A DNA stretch of 64,000 nt, from NCBI GenBank assembly GCA_963752755.1, contig CAVVZJ010000001.1, positions 992,001 to 1,056,000 of the forward strand, given 5' to 3'. The DNA comes from CAVVZJ01 sp963752755 (GTDB taxonomy: Bacteria; Planctomycetota; Planctomycetia; Isosphaerales; Isosphaeraceae). This document shows, one piece after another, positions 29,568 through 38,672 of this stretch. The notes under the pieces are model-generated. The model saw only the letters and a list, made by a program, of their open reading frames with translations, was not told where the DNA came from and ran no database searches. Position numbers and translations under genes: made by a program. Each line of letters begins with the position of its first letter. The stretch's first letter is position 1.

Positions 29568-30851
29568 GTGTCGCACGAAACCGGAACCGACCTCGTTCTC
29601 GGCCTGAAGTGTCGCCTCTGCGGCAAGCGCTACAGCAAGGAAGCCCTCAATTTCTGCACCGACGACTTCGGCCCTCTGGAAGTCGATTACGACTACGAGG
29701 CCGTCGCCCGCGTCTTCGACCGCAAGCTCGTCGAGTCGCGTCCCCACAACATGTGGCGCTACCGCGAGCTGCTCCCGATCGACGGCACGCCCACCGTCGG
29801 CCAGCACGTCGGCGGCACCCCCCTCGTCAAGGCCGACCGGCTGGCGAAGGCCCTCGGGGTCCGCGGCTCCCTCTACGTCAAGAACGACGCCGTCAACCAC
29901 CCCACGCTTTCGTTCAAGGACCGCGTCGTCGCCGTCGCGCTCTCGAAGGCGGTCGAACTCGGCTTCACCACCGTCGGCTGCGCCTCGACCGGCAACCTCG
30001 CCGGCTCCGTCGCCGCCAACGCCGCCTCCGCCGGCCTCGAAGCCTATATCCTGATCCCGGATGGGTTGGAACAGGGCAAGGTCCTCGGCTGCACCGTCTA
30101 TGGCGCCCACGTCATCGCGATCGAGGGCAACTACGACCACGTCAACCGCCTCTGCTCCCAGATCGCCTTCCGCTTCGGCTGGGGCTTCGTCAACGTCAAC
30201 CTCCGCCCCTTCTACGCCGAGGGCTCGAAGTCGATGGGCTTCGAGATCGCCGAGGACCTCGGCTGGAAGGCCCCCGACCACGTCGTCGTCCCGATGGCCG
30301 GCGGCAGCCTCGTCGGCAAGCTGCACAAGGCGTTCAAGGAGCTGAACCTCCTCGGCCTGATCCCCTCCGCCCACACGAAGATGTTCGGCGCCCAGGCGAC
30401 CGGCTGCAACCCGATCACCTCCGCCGCCAAGTCCGACGCCTCGAAGATCAAGCCCGTCCGCCAGCCCGACACGATCGCCAAGAGCCTCGCCATCGGCGAC
30501 CCCGCCGACGGCTACTTCGCCTCCAAGCTCCTCCGCGACACCGGCGGCTGGGGCGAGGACGTCTCCGACGACGAAATCATCGACGCCATGAAGCTCCTCG
30601 CCGAGACCGAGGGCATCTTCACCGAGACGGCCGGCGGCGTGACCGTCGCCGTCGCGAAGAAGCTCATCGAGCAAGGCCGCATCGACCCCGACGGCTCCAC
30701 CGTCATCTGCATCACCGGCAACGGCCTCAAGACCCAGGAAGCCCTGATTGACAAGATTGCGCGGCCGGTCGTCATCAAGCCGACCCTGGACGAGTTCGAG
30801 TCCCACATCGGCTCCCCCGCCCCCGCCGAACTGGCCGGCGCCGGGGCTTGA
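29568..30851 (+). CDS. thrC: Threonine-synthase-like PLP enzyme (candidate homocysteine synthase)
   Basis: Fold-type II PLP enzyme, 427 residues, intact. GTG 29568 has AAGGAG eight bases upstream. The N-terminal zinc-ribbon-like start (LKCRLCGKRYSKEALNFCTDDFGPL) is typical of bacterial threonine synthases. GGTPLVKADRLAKALG, the PLP lysine in PTLSFKDRVVAVALSKA, the phosphate-binding GCASTGNLAGSVAA, and VPMAGGSLVGKLHKAF follow. Threonine synthases use O-phosphohomoserine. Here a SAM-off riboswitch controls the gene, and a sulfur carrier, its activating enzyme and a cysteine desulfurase lie downstream. That suggests the same substrate is converted to homocysteine instead. Family assignment is firm; the alternative reaction is inference. 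Confidence 0.9.
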   Translation: MSHETGTDLVLGLKCRLCGKRYSKEALNFCTDDFGPLEVDYDYEAVARVFDRKLVESRPHNMWRYRELLPIDGTPTVGQHVGGTPLVKADRLAKALGVRGSLYVKNDAVNHPTLSFKDRVVAVALSKAVELGFTTVGCASTGNLAGSVAANAASAGLEAYILIPDGLEQGKVLGCTVYGAHVIAIEGNYDHVNRLCSQIAFRFGWGFVNVNLRPFYAEGSKSMGFEIAEDLGWKAPDHVVVPMAGGSLVGKLHKAFKELNLLGLIPSAHTKMFGAQATGCNPITSAAKSDASKIKPVRQPDTIAKSLAIGDPADGYFASKLLRDTGGWGEDVSDDEIIDAMKLLAETEGIFTETAGGVTVAVAKKLIEQGRIDPDGSTVICITGNGLKTQEALIDKIARPVVIKPTLDEFESHIGSPAPAELAGAGA

Positions 30852-30939
30852 TTCCGAGGATCTCGTCGGATGCGTCGAGCCTCGCGGCAACGCACCATCA
30901 TGTCTGCATTCCCGATCCGAAGCGGTGGAGGTGGTCCCT

Positions 30940-31449
30940 GTGAGATGGCTCGGCCTCTTTGCCCTCATCTTGCTCGTCGGCGGCAAGACCGACTCCGATC
31001 CGCCGGGCGAGCGGCGACTCGACAAGTCGGGGGCCTTCTCCTACTTCTTGCCCGACGGCTGGAAGGTGATCACCCCTGAGCGATTCAAGCACGACCTCAT
31101 CTTGTTGCCGAGGGAAGACGGCTTTAATCGAAATATTGTCATCAATGACCAAAAAGGGGCGAGCACCCTGGAGGTGCTGAAGCAGAAGTACGAGCGTGAC
31201 CTCGCGCGGGCGCTGAAGGATTTCCGGCTCATCCGCAGCGAGCTCGTCGAACTGGAGGGCAAGGGGCGGGTGGTGCGGATCGTCCACACGAACTCGATGC
31301 CCGGCGTACCGGTGCGGCAGGTCAACTACATCATCGAGATCGATAGTAAGCGATATTTCGTCGCCTGCACCGTGCCGCAGGACGACGGTGAGAAGCACGA
31401 CGAAGAATTCGAAGCGTTCGTCATCTCGATGGCGAGGCCGGCGGAATAA
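30940..31449 (+). CDS. Secreted DcrB/PsbP-like protein
   Basis: 169 residues from GTG 30940, which has GGAGG eight bases upstream. The N-terminal hydrophobic stretch (WLGLFALILLVGG) acts as signal or anchor. The mature domain starts DKSGAFSYFLPDGWKVITPE, then LPREDGFNRNIVIND and YIIEIDSKRYFVACTVPQD, a pattern seen in the DcrB/PsbP-like fold of bacterial lipoproteins. It lies between the ThrC-like enzyme and the sulfur-carrier gene and is presumably co-transcribed, though nothing in it points to sulfur chemistry. Function unknown. Confidence 0.75.
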   Translation: MRWLGLFALILLVGGKTDSDPPGERRLDKSGAFSYFLPDGWKVITPERFKHDLILLPREDGFNRNIVINDQKGASTLEVLKQKYERDLARALKDFRLIRSELVELEGKGRVVRIVHTNSMPGVPVRQVNYIIEIDSKRYFVACTVPQDDGEKHDEEFEAFVISMARPAE

Positions 31450-31563
31450 CCCCTCGATTCCCGAACTCCTCCATTCGCCATCGACCGTCACCACATGATC
31501 GAACATCCCCAATCCCCGCCGGCCCGCGAGACGGGTCGGGACGAGACCCCGAGGATCCCGCTG

Positions 31564-31869
31564 ATGGCCGTCGTCCGCATCCCCACCCCCCTCCGTTCCC
31601 ACACCGCCGGCGCCGAGAGCGTCGAGGGCAATGGCGCCACCGTCGGCGACGTCCTGAACGACGTCGCCACCAAGCACCCCGCCCTCCGCGAGCGCATCTT
31701 CGACGGCGAGGAACTCCGCCGGTTCGTCAACGTCTATGTCAACAACGAGGACATCCGCTACCTCGACGACCTCGCCACCCCCGTCGCCGACAAGGACGAG
31801 GTCAGCATCATCCCGGCGATCGCGGGCGGGTCGCCCATTGCGGATTGGGGATTGCGGATTGCGGAATAA
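31564..31869 (+). CDS. ThiS/MoaD-family sulfur-carrier protein with C-terminal extension
   Basis: Beta-grasp (ubiquitin-like) sulfur carrier, 101 residues from ATG 31564. It opens VVRIPTPLRSHTAG, then VGDVLNDVATKHPALRERIF and FVNVYVNNEDIRYLDDLATPV, and reaches the family end DEVSIIPAIAGG. Carriers of this type are adenylated and thiocarboxylated on the final glycine. Here GG is not terminal: 12 residues (SPIADWGLRIAE) follow, encoded by tandem ATTGCGG-type heptamers of an inverted repeat. Related carriers for homocysteine and cysteine synthesis can need a protease to expose GG, but none is in this operon. The ThiF-type enzyme follows at 31924. Confidence 0.88.
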   Translation: MAVVRIPTPLRSHTAGAESVEGNGATVGDVLNDVATKHPALRERIFDGEELRRFVNVYVNNEDIRYLDDLATPVADKDEVSIIPAIAGGSPIADWGLRIAE

Positions 31870-31966
31870 CAAGACCAAGACTTCCCCGCCCCAACACGAG
31901 TGCCCCCGCTCCGGAGATCGACCGTGTCTTCCAATCCGCAATCCCCAATCCCCGATCCGCAATCCG
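31837..31966. repeat. Heptamer repeats forming an inverted pair across two genes
   Basis: The left arm 31837-31867 is ATTGCGG/ATTGGGG units in tandem; the right arm 31933-31966 is the complementary AATCCGC/AATCCCC units. The arms could pair over about 30 bases with a ~65-base loop. The left arm encodes the carrier's C-terminal tail and the right arm the ThiF N-terminus (NPQSPIPDPQS). Confidence 0.85.
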
Positions 31967-32996
31967 TCGATCCCCTCGACCGCTACAGCCGCCAGGTCCG
32001 CTTCCCCGGCCTCGGTGAAGCCGGCCAGCGCAAGCTGATGGAAAGCCGCGTCACGCTCTGCGGCTGCGGCGCTCTCGGAACCGTGCTGGCGAACCACCTC
32101 GTCCGCGCCGGCGTCGGGTTCGTCCGGGTCGTCGATCGGGACTTCATCGAGACGCACAACCTCCAGCGCCAGATTCTCTTCGACGAGCAGGACGTCGCCG
32201 ACAACCTCCCCAAGGCCGAGGCCGCCGCGCGCAAGCTCCGGCTCATCAACAGCCAGGTCACGATCGAGCCCGTCGTTACCGACATCGATCACACCAACAT
32301 CCTCGACCTCGTCTCCGACGCCGACCTGATCCTCGACGGCACCGACAACTTCGAAACCCGCTACCTGATCAACGACGCCGCCGTGAAGCTCGGCAAGCCC
32401 TGGATTTTCGGGGGCGTGATCGGCAGCGAGGGGCAGACGATGACGATCGTGCCGGGCAAGACCCCTTGCCTGCGTTGCGTGATCGAGAGCAGTCCCCCTC
32501 CCGGCATGACCCCCACCTGCGAGACGGCCGGCGTCCTCGGCCCGGCCGTGGCGGTCGTCGCCTCGTTCGAGGCCGTCGAGGCGATCAAGCTCCTGAGCGG
32601 GGCGGAGTCGGTCATCAATAATGAACTCATCATGATCGACCTCTGGGAATGGTCGTTCCGGCGGTTGAAGGTGGCGAGCCTGCTGGGCAAGGTCGATTGC
32701 CCGACGTGCCAGCAACGCAAGTTCGAGTGGCTGGAGGGCCAGCTCGGCTCGCACACGACCACGCTTTGCGGTCGCAACGCCGTCCAGATCGCCGCCGGAG
32801 GCCGGAGCCGTTGAACTTCCGGGAGCTGGCGTCGCGACTGGCCCCCCTGGGGGAGGTCCGCCACAACGCCTTCATGCTCCGCTTCGCCACCGAGGGGCAC
32901 GAGTTCACCGTCTTCCCCGACGGCCGCGCGATCATCAAGGGGACCAACGACATCGCCAAGGCGAAGACCCTGTATTCCCAGTTCGTGGGGAGCTGA
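31924..32996 (+). CDS. ThiF/MoeB/HesA-type sulfur-carrier adenylyltransferase (frameshifted near C-terminus)
   Basis: E1-like enzyme that adenylates the carrier's terminal glycine. GTG 31924 has GGAG seven bases upstream. After a repeat-derived N-terminus come RYSRQVRFPGLGEAGQ, the nucleotide loop LCGCGALGTVLANHL, RVVDRDFIETHNLQRQ, DGTDNFETRYLIND, the cysteine in PTCETAGVLGP, and two zinc C-x2-C pairs (CLRC, CPTC). The first frame ends at 32814. In the adjacent frame LNFRELASRLAPLGEVRHN to KAKTLYSQFVGS (stop 32996) supplies a C-terminal domain usual in the longer members, implying a one-base shift near 32808. It sits directly before the cysteine desulfurase (2-base gap), its likely sulfur donor. 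Confidence 0.88.
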
Positions 32997-32998
32997 CC

Positions 32999-34180
32999 AT
33001 GAGCCATCCCGAGCCCGAGATCGCGATCTATCTCGACAACGCCGCCACCAGCTTCCCCAAGCCCGAGGCTGTCTATCAGGCATGGACCGCTACGCCCGGA
33101 CCGCCCTGGGCAACCCCGGCCGTTCCGGACACCGCATGGCCACCGGCGGCGAACGGCTCATGGACGATACCCGCTGGGCCCTCAATACCTTCTTCAACGG
33201 CGAAGACCCGAAGCGCTGGATCTTCACCCTGAATTGCACCGACGGCCTCAACATCGCCATCAAAGGGTCCCTCAACCCCGGCGATCACGCCATCACGTCG
33301 GACCTGGAGCACAACTCCGTCAGCCGCCCCCTCCGTCGCCTGGAGAAGGACGGTGTCATCAGCTTGACCCGCCTCGCCTCCCACGACGGCTACCTCGACC
33401 CCGACGAGGTCCGCGCCGCGATCCGTCCCAATACCCGCCTCGTCGCCCTGACCCACGCCGCCAACGTCCTCGGCACCGTCCAGCCGATCGAGGCCATCGC
33501 GCCGATCGTGCGCGAGGTCGGGGGCCTTGTTGCTCGTCGATGCGGCGCAGTCGGCCGGCGTGGTCCCGATCGACCTGAAGGCGACCCCGATCGACCTCCT
33601 CGCCTTCCCCGGCCACAAGGCCCTTTATGGCCCGACGGGCACCGGCGCCCTCTACGTCGGTCCCCGCGCCCGGCCCCGCCCCTGGCGGGAAGGCGGCACC
33701 GGCGGCGACTCCAAGAGCGAGCTGCAGCCCGAGGAACTGCCCTACTTCCTCGAAGGCGGCACTCCCAACGTCCTCGGCCTCGCCGGGCTGGCCGCCGGGA
33801 TTGCCTGGGTGAAGGAGCGCGGCATCGCGACGAACCGCGACCACGAGGTCGCCCTGCTCCAGAAGGTCGTGGACTGGGTCGCCGCCTCCGACGGCTGGAA
33901 GATTGCCGGTAAGTGGGACCCGACCACTCACGTCGGCGCCCTCTCCCTGATCCCGCCCGACCCCGACATGCTTCCCTTCCCAGGACATCGCCGGCATTGC
34001 CTGGACACGCTCTTCCAGCATCGCCGTCCGCTCCGGCCTCCACTGCGCCCCTATGCCCACCGCCGTCTCGGCACGTTCCCCGATGGCACCCTCCGCGTCA
34101 GTCCTGGTCCGTTCAACACCCCCGAGCAGATCGACACCTTACTTGATGCGTTGACCCAGATCACCGCGGGTGTGCTCTGA
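32999..34180 (+). CDS. Cysteine desulfurase, class V aminotransferase fold (several frameshifts)
   Basis: PLP enzyme releasing sulfur from cysteine as a persulfide. Pieces in order: EIAIYLDNAATSFPKPEAVYQA; after a shift near 33078, MDRYARTALGNPGRSGHRMA and TLNCTDGLNIAIKG, ITSDLEHNSVSRPL; after a shift near 33524 (GGGGG run), LLVDAAQSAGVVPIDL and the PLP lysine in AFPGHKALYGPTGTG, then FLEGGTPNV; after one or two shifts near 33980-34010 the catalytic cysteine in VRSGLHCAP; after loss of one C near 34050, YAHRRLGTFPDGTLRVSPG to the stop. All key residues survive, so four or five indel errors seem likelier than decay. Last gene of the riboswitch operon. Confidence 0.8.
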
Positions 34181-34463
34181 GACCACGTAGCGTCCGCTCA
34201 GGGGAAGCGCGATTGACCAAGAGGGCCCCGGGGACACGTCCGGACCTGGTGTCAACTCATTGTCCCTGGTACCCTTATGGGAAATCCAACTCCTTCCACG
34301 CAACTGAGGCAGCCGGCCCCAACCGCAACGTTTTCGTAGAATCGTGGCCAAACGCGCTTGCATGCGCGTCCATGACTCTTAAAATCGGTACCTGGCCATC
34401 CCGGCGCGTGGAGGCGTCGTCCTGGCCCTTCGGTTCCCATCCCCTCACTTCTTGGGTACCAGG

Positions 34464-36498
34464 ATGCCGATCGCCTTTACCTGTTCGTGTTGCGCCGAGC
34501 GCTACGAAGTGAGCGACGCGCTGGCTGGAAAGAGGGGTCGCTGCAAGCTTTGCGGCACGGAGTTCCTGATTCCCGTGCCCCGCACGCTCGCCGCGCCGAC
34601 GACTCCATCCCCCGCGTCCCAGCCGATCCCGACGGCGTACCCCTCGGCACCAACCCGCCCGGCCGCCGTCTCCATGCCGCCACCCGCGGCCACGTCCGCA
34701 CCGGTGTCGTCGCCGACGATGGGGATGTTTGACGAGGACGAACTCTTCGGCGAGGTCCCCCTGGCTCCTGCTTCGGGTCCGCCGCGGCTCGCGATACCGG
34801 AGCACCGGCGCCGACGAGGAGCCTGACGACGCTCCCCTTGGCGGCCGCCAAGCCCAAGAAGAAGAAAAGAAGAAGGTCTCCTCCGGCGGCTTTGACGCCT
34901 CGAACCCGTTCGTCACGATCGTCGGCGGGGGCGGCCTGATCCTGATCCTCTTCCTCGCCTTCGTCGTCTGGCCTTCCATGCACGGAGGCGGTGGCGCCGG
35001 TGCGGCGAACGCCGCCAATGCGAACGGCAATCCGGCCCCCGACGTCAACGGGGGTTCGGCGCCCGGTGTCGTGAACGCCGCCGCTCCCGGATCGGGCGGC
35101 TTCCCCACGCTCCCGCCCGTGCCCTCGCACCTGATCCCCGAGAACCAGTTGCCTCCGGTCGGCGACCTCAGCCGGCATGAGAGTTCGATGCGCAAGACGA
35201 TCGGCCTGCTCGACCGTCTGGCCAACCACCTCGCCAGTGTCCGCGACGCCAACTCTGCCCGTATTGCCGCGCCGCAGATCAACGCCATGGAGCAGGAGTT
35301 CCGCCAGGTCCAGCAGGAGCTGACGACCTTGCCCCACCTCCAGGCCCACGAGGAACGTGCGCTGGCGAAGCGCATGGTCAGTGAGATGAACCGTGTGGTC
35401 CAGCGACTCCGTCAGGAGTCCCAGCGGATCACTCGTATCCGGGGCATGGCGATGGCCGGCATGCAGATGATGCACGGCGTCAACATGATGACCGTCGGCC
35501 TCCAGCCGATGATCCAGGCCGCCAACTCCGGTCCCCAGCCGTATGTCGAGGTCTTCGTCGCCAACGTGCCCGATGGCGACTCCAGCGGCTACATCGAGTC
35601 GAAGCTGAAGACGCTGGCCGATCGCCAGCCCTCTGGCTCCCAGGCCCGGTGGTCTGGCCCCCCCGGGGCGTCCTCGTTCCGGATCTGGCCCGTTGCCGAT
35701 GCCCGGAACTTCACGAACCAGATCAATTTCGGTCAGGCCAGCCTCAACGGTCGTCAGATCACCGTCCAGGCCAACGTGAGCCCTTCCGACGTCGCCGCCT
35801 TCAAGACCCAGCAGGAGGAAGCCCGGTCAAAGAAGGTCGCCGACGCCAGGGCCAACGAGGACCCCAAGGCCCCGGCCGGCGCCGACGCCATCACCAAGGC
35901 TCTCTTCCTCCTCAAGTCGTCCGACGGCTTCCGGCATCGCGAGGGCCTGACCAAGCTCGCTCGCGTCCGGCCCGACGAGTCCCGGACCGCCGAGGTCGTC
36001 CAGGCCGTCGAGCCCTTCGCCACCGGCACCGACCACTTCAGCGCGATCGAGGGCGTCAAGGCGCTCGCCAACTGGAAGAACGATGAGGCCGTCAAGATCC
36101 TCATCCACATCATCGAAAGCTCCGACGATGGGTTCGTCCGCACCGAGGCCGAGAAGCAACTCGGCCGGCTCCAGGAGGTTGCCGGCGCCGAGGCGATCGC
36201 CTCCCGGATCACCGACGACTGGCCCGAATCCCTCTCCGCCCTTCGGGCCCTCGGTCCGACCGCCGAGCCCGCCGTCATTCCGCTCCTCAAGAGCGCCGAC
36301 AGCCGGACCCGCGCCCTCGCCTGTGAGGTCCTCCGTGACATCGGCGGCCAGGAAACCCTCGACACCATGAAGAAACTCCCCGCCGACCCCGACTTCCACG
36401 TCCGCAGCCAGGCCAGCACGGCCATGAGGGTCATCTCCAGCCGTGTTCGCTCCCAGGGTGGCCAGACGGCGACCTCCGGCGGCGCGTCCAAACGCTGA
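34464..36498 (+). CDS. Zinc-ribbon / transmembrane / HEAT-repeat protein (frameshifted)
   Basis: Planctomycete-style membrane protein of about 675 residues. The N-terminal zinc finger (FTCSCCAERYEVSDALAG, RCKLCGTEF) is followed by a Pro/Ala-rich linker. A shift near 34800 leads into an acidic, Lys-rich stretch and one transmembrane helix (VTIVGGGGLILILFLAFVVW). Beyond the membrane are a helical region (residues roughly 230-330) and, from about residue 470, HEAT/PBS-lyase repeats (GLTKLARV, GVKALANWKNDEAVKILI, ALGPTAEPAVIPLLKS, VLRDIGGQETLDTMKKL). Start ATG 34464. Likely a scaffold; partners unknown. A strong terminator follows. Confidence 0.75.
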
Positions 36499-36512
36499 CC
36501 TCCGAACTCGAT

Positions 36513-36541
36513 GGGGAACGGCCCGCGGTCGGCCGTTCCCC
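36513..36541 (+). terminator. Intrinsic terminator
   Basis: Perfect 11-bp stem GGGGAACGGCC/GGCCGTTCCCC with a 7-base loop, followed by AATTCTCTCCCATTTTT. It lies 15 bases after the stop. Confidence 0.85.
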
Positions 36542-36676
36542 AATTCTCTCCCATTTTTGGCTTGATCGAGTTCGGCGTCCGGCGTAGGAATTGCACAGGG
36601 GTTCGTGCGATCTCATGAGGTCGCATTTTCCCTATCCTGCCCAAATCGTGTCCCGACTGGGTGAGGAGCACCCGTT

Positions 36677-37219
36677 ATGACGCGACCGATCCCGGAAAGT
36701 CATCCCCTCCACCGCCTCTTCCGCGGCCTGACCGAACACACCTTCTTCGGCGAACTGGGGATCGGCGACCCGAGGCTGGTTGGCTACGTCGCCGGCCTGC
36801 TCGCGCGGTTCGTCCCGAGCGAGGGGGTCTGGGCGATTCGCGACGGTCAGGGTCGGCGGCTCAACGAGGTCGCCGCCATGCTCGCCGAGGCGGAGGCCTC
36901 GGACGACGAAACACGGCGCCGCGAGTGTCACCGCCACGTCGGGGATTTCACCCTCTTCTGGACCGGCGTCTATCCCGAGGCCCTCGCGGCGCTCCGTTCG
37001 CGACGCTCGGCCGACCACCTGATCGACTACCAGCAGCAGGGCAAGCTCTCTTACTACCTCGCCAGCACCCTTCCTGGCGACGGCGACCAGGCCCCCGTGC
37101 TCCGTCGCCTCAGCGACGAGTTCGAGCTTTGTGCGTTCGGCCTCTCGATGGTCCGCAAGGAGTGGGAGCGCCTCGAACCTCCCGGCGCTGGCCCGGGTGG
37201 TCCTCTCCTCATGTCCTGA
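36677..37219 (+). CDS. Hypothetical protein, about 180 residues
   Basis: GAGGAG stands eight bases before ATG 36677. Soluble, mostly helical, no signal peptide. The text HPLHRLFRGLTEHTFFGELG, RRRECHRHVGDFTLFWTGVYPEAL and LIDYQQQGKLSYYLAS is conserved-looking and carries aromatic and His residues, but matches no motif I know. It stands alone between a terminator and the LDH2-type gene. No function proposed. Confidence 0.7.
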   Translation: MTRPIPESHPLHRLFRGLTEHTFFGELGIGDPRLVGYVAGLLARFVPSEGVWAIRDGQGRRLNEVAAMLAEAEASDDETRRRECHRHVGDFTLFWTGVYPEALAALRSRRSADHLIDYQQQGKLSYYLASTLPGDGDQAPVLRRLSDEFELCAFGLSMVRKEWERLEPPGAGPGGPLLMS

Positions 37220-37365
37220 ACTCCGGTGCTTGCGTTCCCGACAGACTCGGCGTTGGAGAGGGCTAACCTCCCGACCTGCGAATGCCCCTGCGCGCCCGAT
37301 TGCAAAGCTCCGTCCGTCGTGCTAGACCGGAGCCTCGCCACGTCCCCGCCCGAGGAGCCTTGCCC

Positions 37366-38427
37366 GTGCCCACGATCGACGCCCCCAGACTGACCGACTT
37401 CGCCACTCGTCTCTTTGTTGCCGCCGGGGTGCCGGCCGAGGACGCCCGGATCGTCGCCGATAACCTCGTCGGGGCGAACCTCAGAGGGCACGACTCGCAT
37501 GGTGTCATGCGCATCCCGCAATACCTGGATTTCCTCCAGAGGGGACTCTACCAGACCGGCGTTGAGCTGAAGGTTGAGAACGAGACGCCCGCCGTGGTCG
37601 TCTGCGACGCCTCCTGGGGTTTCGGCCAGGTGCAGGCCCATCGCCTGCTCGACCGTGTGATGACCAAGGCCCGGACCCTCGGCCTCGGCGCCGGCGCCAT
37701 GCGCAACAGTGGCCACATCGGCCGCCTGGGCGACTACGCCGAGCGTGCCGCCGAATCGGGTCTGGTCCTTCTCGCGACCGTCAACAACGCCGGCTCCGGT
37801 CAGCGGGTCTCGCCTCCCGGTGGCCTGGAGCCGCGGCTCGGAACCAACCCGCTTTGCATTGCCGTGCCGTCGAAGTCGGGAACGATCCTGCTCGACTTCG
37901 GCACGAGCGTCGCCGCCGAGGGGAAGGTCCGGGTTTATTACCTCAACGGCAAGAAGCCCGTGCCCGAGGGCTGGCTGCTGGACAGCGAGGGGCGTCCCAC
38001 GACCGACCCTTCCGTCCTCTACGAGCCGCCGACGGGCAGCATCCGGCCGATGGGCGGGATGCAGTCGTACAAGGGGTTTGGCCTCGCCTTGGTGCTCGAC
38101 ATGCTCGCTGGCGGCCTTTCCGGCGGGCACACGGCGTTCGCCGGCGCGCCTCCTGCGAAGGGGAATGACGTGTTCTTCCTCGCGATGGACCCGGCGCTCT
38201 TCTCGGGTCGCGAGCACCTGGTCGATCAGGCGACGCAGCTCGCCGCTTACGTTCGGGGGACGCCCCGCGCCGAGGGGGTCGAGGCGATCACCCTGCCGGG
38301 CGACCCGGAGCGTCGGGCGATGGAGGCCCGATCGCGAGAGGGCATCCCGCTGCCAGAGGGGCACTGGGAAAAGCTCACGGAGCTGGCGGGGAAGCTGGGG
38401 GTGGAGGCGCCGGGGGTGGCGGGGTAG
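37366..38427 (+). CDS. Malate/L-lactate dehydrogenase family (LDH2/MDH2) oxidoreductase
   Basis: NAD(P)-dependent 2-hydroxyacid dehydrogenase, 353 residues, intact. GTG 37366 has GAGGAG eight bases upstream; 28 more residues are open but not family-like. Signatures: GANLRGHDSHGVMRIPQYL (catalytic His), SGHIGRLGDYAERAAESG, VNNAGSGQRVSPPGGLEPRL, GTNPLCIAVP, MQSYKGFGLALVLDMLAGGL. This family reduces oxaloacetate, pyruvate, ureidoglycolate or sugar-derived 2-ketoacids; the neighbours do not tell which. Cytoplasmic. Confidence 0.93.
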   Translation: MPTIDAPRLTDFATRLFVAAGVPAEDARIVADNLVGANLRGHDSHGVMRIPQYLDFLQRGLYQTGVELKVENETPAVVVCDASWGFGQVQAHRLLDRVMTKARTLGLGAGAMRNSGHIGRLGDYAERAAESGLVLLATVNNAGSGQRVSPPGGLEPRLGTNPLCIAVPSKSGTILLDFGTSVAAEGKVRVYYLNGKKPVPEGWLLDSEGRPTTDPSVLYEPPTGSIRPMGGMQSYKGFGLALVLDMLAGGLSGGHTAFAGAPPAKGNDVFFLAMDPALFSGREHLVDQATQLAAYVRGTPRAEGVEAITLPGDPERRAMEARSREGIPLPEGHWEKLTELAGKLGVEAPGVAG

Positions 38428-38471
38428 GGCGAGGATTGCGTCGGACCGACAAAGGGTAATACGCTCAAACC

Positions 38472-38672
38472 ATGAAAACCATCGAGGAAATCGAGGACTC
38501 CATCCGGAAGCTGCCCGCCGAGGATCTCGCCGCGCTTCGGGCCTGGTTCGCGGAATTTGACGCGGGGATCTGGAATCGACAGTTTGAGGAGGATGTCTCT
38601 GAGGGACGGCTGGACGCACTGGCTGACGAGGCGCTGATGGACCTGCGCGAGGGGCGTTGCACCGGCCTGTGA
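38472..38672 (+). CDS. Putative antitoxin of a RelE-type module
   Basis: 66-residue acidic protein (KTIEEIEDSIRKLPAEDLAAL, RAWFAEFDAGIWNRQFEEDV) that ends in a helix with LADEALMDLREGR. This is the usual look of small antitoxins placed before RelE/ParE-like toxins in cyanobacteria and planctomycetes. Its stop overlaps the toxin start (GTGA), so translation is coupled. It should bind and neutralise the toxin and may autoregulate the operon. Confidence 0.7.
   Translation: MKTIEEIEDSIRKLPAEDLAALRAWFAEFDAGIWNRQFEEDVSEGRLDALADEALMDLREGRCTGL

Noticed and set aside
30898..32754. 618-residue minus-strand open frame
   Set aside because: Antisense to the DcrB-like, carrier and ThiF genes, all of which have clear family motifs.
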